A stretch of 64,000 nt of DNA from Rummeliibacillus sp963792445 (lineage in GTDB: Bacteria; Bacillota; Bacilli; Bacillales_A; Planococcaceae): positions 248,001 to 312,000 of the forward strand of contig CAWBWO010000017.1 of NCBI GenBank assembly GCA_963792445.1, read 5' to 3'. Positions 58,489-64,000 of this stretch are shown piece by piece; positions within the stretch are counted from its first letter, which is position 1, and every line of letters starts with the position of its first letter. The position numbers and the translations under genes are program-made. The notes under the pieces are model-generated. The model did no database searches. It was not told where the DNA came from and saw only the letters and a list, made by a program, of their open reading frames with translations.

Positions 58489-59865
58489 TTAATTTTCTGT
58501 TTTGTTTATTTTAGCATCACGTTTATTCATGCCGAATGCATAGAACAGGATTGTCATGATTGCTAAGAAGATAATGCCTACGATTAAAGAGATGCGAGTA
58601 TCATCATTAATCCACATGCCGACTAATACGATTAATAAGAAGATAATCGTTACATAGTTACTTACTGGTGCGAACGGCATTTTAAATGGATGTGATTTCA
58701 TTTTTTCTGCATGTGCTTTTCTAAAACGGACTTGAGAGATTAAGAGTGCAAACCATGGAATCATCCCTGGTAACACACTTGCACTATATACATATACAAA
58801 AAGTTTAGCAGGTGCTACAAAGTTTAAAATTATGCCAATTACTAAACCTATTAAAACTGCAATTGTACCCCAATAAGGAACACCATTTTTTGAAACTTTT
58901 CCAAACATTTTAGGTGCTTGTCCATTTTCAGCTAATGTATACATCATACGCCCAGCACTGAAGATACCACTATTACATCCTGACATCGCAGCAGTGATTA
59001 CAACAAAATTAATAAAACCAGCTGCTACTGTTATACCTACTTTTGCAAATGTTACAACGAATGGACTTCCCACTTCTTTTAATTGATCCCAAGGATATAC
59101 TGTGACGATGACGAAAATCGCACCAATATAGAAAATTAAAATACGCCAAATAATTGAATTAATTGCTTTTGTGAGTGTTTTTTTAGGATCTTTTGCTTCA
59201 CCTGCTGTGATCCCAATCAATTCCACGCCTTGATATGCCCCTATTACGAGTGATAACGCAAAGAAGAAACCTTTAAAGCCACCTGTAAAGAATCCTCCAT
59301 GTGACCATAAGTTTGAAATGCCTATTGCATTTCCACCATTGCCAAGACCGAAGAAGATTAATCCAAATCCAGCAATAATCATTAATATAATGGTAACAAC
59401 TTTAATAAATGCGAACCAAAATTCAAATTCACCAAATGATTTAACAGATACTAAATTGGCAGTTCCTAAAATGATCATAACAATAATTCCAGGAATCCAA
59501 GCAGGTAAATCCGGGAACCAATATTGCATATAAGAACCTACTGCAATTACTTCTGACATCCCAACGATTACCCATTGGAACCAGTTACTCCAAGCTGTAA
59601 GATAACCAGCTAGCGGATGAATATATTGATGAGCAAATGTTGCAAATGAACCTGTAGTTGGTTCAAAATAAAGCATTTCCCCCATCGCACGCATGATAAA
59701 AAACACAAAAATACCTGCTATCGCATATGCAAGCATAACAGATGGGCCAGTCCAACTAATCGTACTTGCGGAACCCATAAACAAACCGACACCGATTGTA
59801 CCTCCAAGTGCAATCATTTGAATATGTCTTGCTTCCAAACCCCTTTTTAATTCTTCGTTGGCCAT
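58489..59865 (-). CDS. Amino acid permease (APC superfamily, AAT family)
   Basis: 458 residues, 12 membrane segments. Family start LKRGLEARHIQMIALGGTIGVGLFMGSAS, EPTTGSFATFAHQYIHPLAGY, and GVELIGITAGEAKDPKKT. Closest by pattern to GabP/ProY/D-alanine-type permeases. The transported amino acid cannot be told from sequence. Monocistronic, divergent from pnp. Confidence 0.92.
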   Translation of the reverse strand: MANEELKRGLEARHIQMIALGGTIGVGLFMGSASTISWTGPSVMLAYAIAGIFVFFIMRAMGEMLYFEPTTGSFATFAHQYIHPLAGYLTAWSNWFQWVIVGMSEVIAVGSYMQYWFPDLPAWIPGIIVMIILGTANLVSVKSFGEFEFWFAFIKVVTIILMIIAGFGLIFFGLGNGGNAIGISNLWSHGGFFTGGFKGFFFALSLVIGAYQGVELIGITAGEAKDPKKTLTKAINSIIWRILIFYIGAIFVIVTVYPWDQLKEVGSPFVVTFAKVGITVAAGFINFVVITAAMSGCNSGIFSAGRMMYTLAENGQAPKMFGKVSKNGVPYWGTIAVLIGLVIGIILNFVAPAKLFVYVYSASVLPGMIPWFALLISQVRFRKAHAEKMKSHPFKMPFAPVSNYVTIIFLLIVLVGMWINDDTRISLIVGIIFLAIMTILFYAFGMNKRDAKINKTEN

Positions 59866-60523
59866 TTCTTTTCCCCCTATTGTTTAACAAAGATGCACAT
59901 CATTTTACTTTTAAAATCAGGCTTATAATACTGTACTTTGTTATTAAACTTTTGACATAAATGAATAGCTAACTAAAAAGTGTTAGAAACTATTTCATAT
60001 ATATCTGAATCAATTTCATAAACCTGTTTATGAATATTTCGCATAATAATTTCACAATATTTAGTTTTTACTTTCCATTATAAACATTGATTTTGCTTAA
60101 GTTTGATTCACTTGTGCAAATTTAATCTTATTAATACGGAATATTCTAACATGTACATCAATTTATATGAATTTTGTTTTATGAAGTTGTATCCATTACT
60201 ATTTTAATAAATTTTACGAAAAAATACAATTGTATTTCTGAAAAAGACAAATGTATTTTTACAGAAATTATGGTATTAAGATAGAATAATTACGTTTTAT
60301 TAGGGAATATCTAATTTTCAGGCTAAGTTTTAGGATTTTTTACTGATTCAATCAAAACTATCTACAAAATAGAAAAGGAAAAGGATGGCCGAGTAAATCT
60401 TTTATCGTCGTATACATATTAATGAAGATATTTAATTTTACAAAGTGTATTTCTTCGATTAAGCTTTTACATGTGATCTGATATAAAAATAAGAGTCAAT
60501 CGCTTTTAGGAGGAAGAAAAATT
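59866..60523. other. Long divergent intergenic region between permease and pnp
   Basis: About 650 bp without an ORF. Contains a perfect 16-bp palindrome at 60222-60237 and a related half-site about 20 bp on. I see no riboswitch aptamer that I can support. Confidence 0.55.
60222..60237. promoter_or_regulatory. Palindrome, candidate operator
   Basis: AAATACAATTGTATTT is a perfect inverted repeat, followed by CAAATGTATTTTTACAG, which repeats the GTATTT half. Typical of a dimeric regulator site for the divergent genes. Regulator unknown. Confidence 0.45.
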
Positions 60524-61342
60524 ATGCATAACATCCAAGAGATTAACGAAGCAAAAGATTTTATAAAGAGTAGAACTGATCAACAACCTAAAGTCGGCTT
60601 AATATTAGGTTCCGGACTTGGAAATCTTGCTGATGAAATCGAAAATTCAATCAGCATCCCTTATAGTGAAATTCCACACTTTGCAAAGTCTAGTGCTATT
60701 GGACATGCCAATGAACTTGTTATTGGTACTTTAAACGGAAAGACAGTAGCTGCTATGAAAGGCCGCTTCCACTATTATGAAGGATTTACTTTGGATGAAG
60801 TAACATTCCCTGTTCGTGTCATGAAAGCACTTGGCATTGAAAATTTAATCGTTACAAATGCTTGTGGTGCTGTGAATACAAACTTCGCACCTGGAGACTT
60901 AATGTTAATCACTGACCACATTAATTTAGCAGGAGCAAATCCATTAATCGGTCCAAATAATGATGAATTAGGAACACGTTTCCCGGATCTTTCTGAAGTT
61001 TATAGTAAAGAATTACGTAATGTAGCTTTAGAAGTAGCTGCAAAACAAAATATTTCGCTACAACAAGGAGTTTATGCTTGGTGGAGCGGACCTACTTACG
61101 AAACGCCAGCTGAAGTTCGTATGGTTCGTACACTAGGGGCTGATGCAGTAGGTATGTCAACTGTCCCTGAAGCAATCGTAGCAAAACATGGAAATATGAA
61201 AGTACTTGGTATTTCTTGCTTAACGAATATGGCATGTGGAATTCTTGATCAACCTTTAAATCATGAAGAAGTGATTGAAGTTGCAGGCCAAGTAAACACT
61301 AAATTTGTTGGCCTTATTAAAGGGTTATTAGAAGCAATGTAA
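60524..61342 (+). CDS. pupG: Purine-nucleoside phosphorylase (trimeric)
   Basis: 272 residues with AGGAGG 8-12 bp before ATG. GLILGSGLGNLADEIE, MKGRFHYYEGFTLDEVTFPVRV, VTNACGAVN, and the base-binding MSTVPEAIVAKH. Phosphorolysis of guanosine, inosine and deoxy forms. One of few plus-strand genes. Intact. Confidence 0.95.
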   Translation: MHNIQEINEAKDFIKSRTDQQPKVGLILGSGLGNLADEIENSISIPYSEIPHFAKSSAIGHANELVIGTLNGKTVAAMKGRFHYYEGFTLDEVTFPVRVMKALGIENLIVTNACGAVNTNFAPGDLMLITDHINLAGANPLIGPNNDELGTRFPDLSEVYSKELRNVALEVAAKQNISLQQGVYAWWSGPTYETPAEVRMVRTLGADAVGMSTVPEAIVAKHGNMKVLGISCLTNMACGILDQPLNHEEVIEVAGQVNTKFVGLIKGLLEAM

Positions 61343-61353
61343 TAAATATAAAG

Positions 61354-61386
61354 TAAAGAGGCACTTGCATAGCAAGTGCCTTCTTT
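61354..61386. terminator. Bidirectional terminator between pupG and the transporter
   Basis: GGCACTTGC / GCAAGTGCC stem flanked by AAAG and CTTT runs between convergent genes. Confidence 0.85.
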
Positions 61387-61415
61387 AATAAGAAAATATT
61401 GTATCTAATGTTACG

Positions 61416-62795
61416 TTAGTTTCTAAAACCAGCAACTGTTTCTTGGTCAATAGATGAAACTGTTGTATTGTTTGCTTCCTCGGATAAATCAACTTTTGCT
61501 TGTGCTTTAACAGGAACAAGTGCTAAAGCAATTGCTGCGATTACACCTGGAATGGCAAAAGCTAAAAAATACTGATAATTTGGTAAAGTTAAACCTAGTA
61601 AGAAACCACCTATAATCGGTCCCATCATGCCACCTAGTCGACCAATACCAGATGATGTACCAAGTGCTGTAGAACGAATGAACGCTGGATAATATTGCGA
61701 TACATATGCTTGTACAATATTTTGTGAGCCAATCGTTGCAGCCCCTGCCACCATTACTAAGAAGAAAATCCAAATTTGATTACCGCCAAAACCTAATAAT
61801 GTCAATGCTACTGCACCTGATGCATACATTGGTACGAGCATGCGCTTAAAGCCGTAGCGATCTGCTAATGGACCAATTATTAATGAACCGATAATCGCTC
61901 CACCTTGTAATGCTACTAAAAATAATAGACTTGATGTTAAACCGTAACCTGCTTGAATCATTAACTTTGGCAACCATGTATTTAAACCATACACCATTAA
62001 CAAACAACAGAAAAAGGCAACCCAGAATAAAATTGTGCTCAATGCTCGATTTTCTCTGAACAAAGCTAAAGGGCCTGTTTTTGTTGCATCAGTTTCTAAA
62101 ATGGTAAACTTCATCGATTCATTAATATTGCGTGTAGGCTCTATCTTTTGAAGTGTTAAAGCCAATTCTTTTATACGATTTGTTTTTACTAAATAGCTTG
62201 GTGTCTCAGGGAGTTTTTTATACATAATTGGTAAAACAACAATCGGCAGTAACGCCACCCAAAAAATGGACTCCCATCCAAGTGTCGGCATTATAGTAAT
62301 TCCTAATATTGGTGCTATAATTCCACCAATTGAATATCCACATAATAAGACTGCGATAATTGTACCTTTATATTTTGTTGGTGCATAGTCAGTTAATAAC
62401 GCAATCACATTCGGCATGATCCCACCTAATCCTAGCCCTGCAGCAAATCTGAATATTGCGAATAATACAGGTGAAGTGACAAACCCACATAATCCTGTAA
62501 ATAAACTAAACAATATGATTGTGATTGCAATAACCTTTTTTCGACCAATACGGTCAGCTAATATCCCAAATCCAATAGCACCAAACATCATACCGAATAA
62601 TCCATAGCTGCTTAATGTACCGGCTTCTACTGGTGTTAATCCCCATTCCTTAATCAGCACAGGCACGACCGTTCCATAAACTACTAAATCATAACCATCA
62701 AATGCTATTAAAAAGATACCCCAAAGTAGTAACATTGCATGAAATTTTGTAAATTTACTTTGTGCAATTAACTCGTTTACGTGAACATTTTTCAT
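61416..62795 (-). CDS. MFS aromatic acid:H+ symporter
   Basis: 459 residues, 12 membrane segments. The first helix contains FDGYDLVVYGTVVPVL, the DGxD signature of the AAHS family (PcaK, BenK, MhbT), and GILADRIGRKKVI is the MFS loop 2-3 motif. With a gentisate dioxygenase gene upstream, uptake of gentisate, 3-hydroxybenzoate or a related acid is likely. The promoter carries a CcpA site. Confidence 0.92.
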   Translation of the reverse strand: MKNVHVNELIAQSKFTKFHAMLLLWGIFLIAFDGYDLVVYGTVVPVLIKEWGLTPVEAGTLSSYGLFGMMFGAIGFGILADRIGRKKVIAITIILFSLFTGLCGFVTSPVLFAIFRFAAGLGLGGIMPNVIALLTDYAPTKYKGTIIAVLLCGYSIGGIIAPILGITIMPTLGWESIFWVALLPIVVLPIMYKKLPETPSYLVKTNRIKELALTLQKIEPTRNINESMKFTILETDATKTGPLALFRENRALSTILFWVAFFCCLLMVYGLNTWLPKLMIQAGYGLTSSLLFLVALQGGAIIGSLIIGPLADRYGFKRMLVPMYASGAVALTLLGFGGNQIWIFFLVMVAGAATIGSQNIVQAYVSQYYPAFIRSTALGTSSGIGRLGGMMGPIIGGFLLGLTLPNYQYFLAFAIPGVIAAIALALVPVKAQAKVDLSEEANNTTVSSIDQETVAGFRN

Positions 62796-62855
62796 TCGTT
62801 TTCCCCCTAAATCCCTATATAGTGAACAAAGTTAATAATTAGTGTCCATATACAG

Positions 62856-62884
62856 ATTATAATTTTTTTTGAAAACGGTTGCAA
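62856..62884 (-). promoter_or_regulatory. SigA promoter of the transporter gene
   Basis: Minus strand TTGCAA (62879-62884), 17-bp spacer, TATAAT (62856-62861), about 60 bp before the ATG. Confidence 0.78.
62869..62883. promoter_or_regulatory. Catabolite-responsive element (cre) for CcpA
   Basis: Top strand TTGAAAACGGTTGCA matches the cre consensus WTGNAANCGNWNNCW at every defined position. It covers the -35 box and most of the spacer, so CcpA binding would block transcription. Confidence 0.75.
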
Positions 62885-63040
62885 GAGTTTTTTTATAACA
62901 ATTCATAATTTTCTAAATGTGTTTTATAACAAAATGACAAAAAAACCTTTTTTTCGCATTTTTTCTACATATCGCAAAATGTCTCTGTATTAACACTTAT
63001 TCTTCAAAATCAATCCATGCAATCAACTTATTTTTTTTCT

Positions 63041-63077
63041 AAAAAAAATGCTCTTCTTCATAAAAATGAAGAAGAGC
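63041..63077 (-). terminator. Terminator of the gentisate dioxygenase gene
   Basis: GCTCTTCTTCA / TGAAGAAGAGC, 11-bp perfect stem, then eight T on the minus strand. Separates the dioxygenase from the transporter transcript. Confidence 0.92.
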
Positions 63078-63091
63078 AAAGGTTTTAACAT

Positions 63092-64000
63092 TTAACCTTG
63101 TGATGTTAAAATAACTGGTTTAAATTCATCTTTTACAGTTTGGAAACCGTTATTACTATCAAATATGTCTTTACGTTCTAAGATTAAATTTCTCCATAAT
63201 TGGTAAATCATTTGTTTGGAAAATTAAGCTTTCTTCTAATGCGACATGCTCATGCAATGCCCAGTTTGGAACAACAAAGTAATCGCCTTTTGACCAATCA
63301 AATCGTGTACCATTAATAACTGTATAGCCTGATCCTTCATGAACATGGTAGATAGAAGAATGCGTATGGCGATGTGCTTTTGAATGGAAGCCCTTTGGTA
63401 GAAGTTGCATCCAAGCAGCAATCGTTGGTACTGCTGTTTCGCCATTTGTAGGATTAATAAATTCAACAGCGTAGCCATCAAATGGATCTGGCTCAAATTG
63501 TTGTAAACCTTTTAATGCAGCAAATGTTCCTGCCCATTTGTAATTCCCTACTGGTACGCTCTTTGGATAACGGTCACCAATTGGACGAACCATTCCACCT
63601 TGATAGCGGCTTTGTGTATAGTTATCTGGAACAGTAGCTTGTTGTAAGCCATCTGCATATGGATCAAAGAATGTACCCGCAGTGTAATACACAGTAGGAA
63701 TATCTAAGCAGTCCATCCAAATCATTGGCTTATCTCCTGGATGACCATGACCATGCCATGAACCTCCTGGAGTTACAACAAAATCACCACGTTCCATGAA
63801 AATACGTTGACCGTCAACTATTGAATATGCACCTTCCCCTTCCATGATGAAGCGAAGTGCATTTTGTACGTGACGATGTGATGGTGCTTCTTCTCCTGGC
63901 AGTAAAAGCTGTACCGCAGCATACAACGTTTGTGTAGTTGATGCCCAGCCCCATGGTTGACGATAGTTTAAACCAGGGTTTTGGAAGTAAATTGCTCGGC
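63092..64000 (-). CDS. Gentisate 1,2-dioxygenase, 5' partial, one frameshift near the 3' end
   Basis: Bicupin ring-cleavage dioxygenase; the gene enters from beyond 64000 (first visible residues RAIYFQNPGLNYRQPWGWAS). First cupin LLPGEEAPSHRHVQNALRFIMEGEG, with VVTPGGSWHGHGH; second cupin KGFHSKAHRHTHSSIYHVHEGSG and NWALHEHVALEE. The frame stops at 63171, but removing one A/T near 63186-63191 gives MENLILERKDIFDSNNG continuing to TAA at 63092-63094. Opens gentisate to maleylpyruvate with Fe(II). Confidence 0.92.

Noticed and set aside
60300..60330. CodY box upstream of pupG
   Set aside because: AATTTTCAG matches the left half, but the right half deviates at most positions.
60370..60523. Purine riboswitch upstream of pupG
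   Set aside because: The conserved loop and junction bases of the purine aptamer are not recognisable.
13882..64000. Programmed frameshifting for every broken gene
   Set aside because: Only three sites share a slip-like context; the others have unrelated contexts, which fits random single-base errors better.

Overview
The window is an AT-rich chromosomal segment of an endospore-forming Firmicute. Gene order matches the Bacillus subtilis blocks ruvAB-queA-tgt-yajC, safA, niaR, pheA-pheB-obg-spo0B, rpmA-prp-rplU, spoIVFAB, minCD, mreBCD, radC-maf, spoIIB-comC, folC, valS, hemAXCDBL, ysxC-lonA-clpX-tig-ysoA. The order, the missing lonB and a type IV pilus locus suggest a Lysinibacillus/Rummeliibacillus-like Planococcaceae (Caryophanaceae) relative. 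That placement is inference. Almost every gene is on the minus strand.

Layout: 1-4.4 kb holds tRNA modification and Holliday-junction genes. 4.4-6.8 kb holds a kinase-fold gene and a safA-like coat gene rich in repeats. 6.9-13.6 kb holds niaR, phenylalanine synthesis, Obg/Spo0B, L27/Prp/L21 and SpoIVFA/B. 13.8-19.2 kb holds division and shape genes plus an eroded Maf. 19.3-32.1 kb holds spoIIB, comC and a nearly complete type IV pilus cluster: pilO, N, M, A, C, T, B and a VanW-domain gene on the minus strand, then minor pilins V, W, X on the plus strand. 32.2-38.1 kb holds a diguanylate cyclase, folC, two RimK-like ATP-grasp ligases and a NERD-domain protein. 38.3-38.8 kb is a tandem intergenic array. 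38.9-56.7 kb holds T-box-controlled valS, a small membrane protein, a short SpoVID-like protein, the haem operon, ysxC, lon, clpX, tig and ysoA. 57-64 kb holds an MBL-fold hydrolase, an amino-acid permease, purine nucleoside phosphorylase, an aromatic-acid transporter with a CcpA site on its promoter, and a gentisate dioxygenase running off the window.

Two things stand out. First, a short CCGCG/CCGTG box recurs at exactly 21-bp steps in groups of five, at two sites flanking the NERD gene (one of them a three-copy ~200-bp tandem repeat), with a looser version near 13.7 kb. Second, many conserved genes (minD, mreB, comC, pilM, pilO, pilB, hemB, hemA, lon, an ATP-grasp gene, the dioxygenase) are broken by one or two single-base indels, and the pilin genes by many more. 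Because essential genes are hit, I favour residual sequencing error, but the pilin region could be genuinely decaying. Coordinates for broken genes are given for the whole reconstructed gene.
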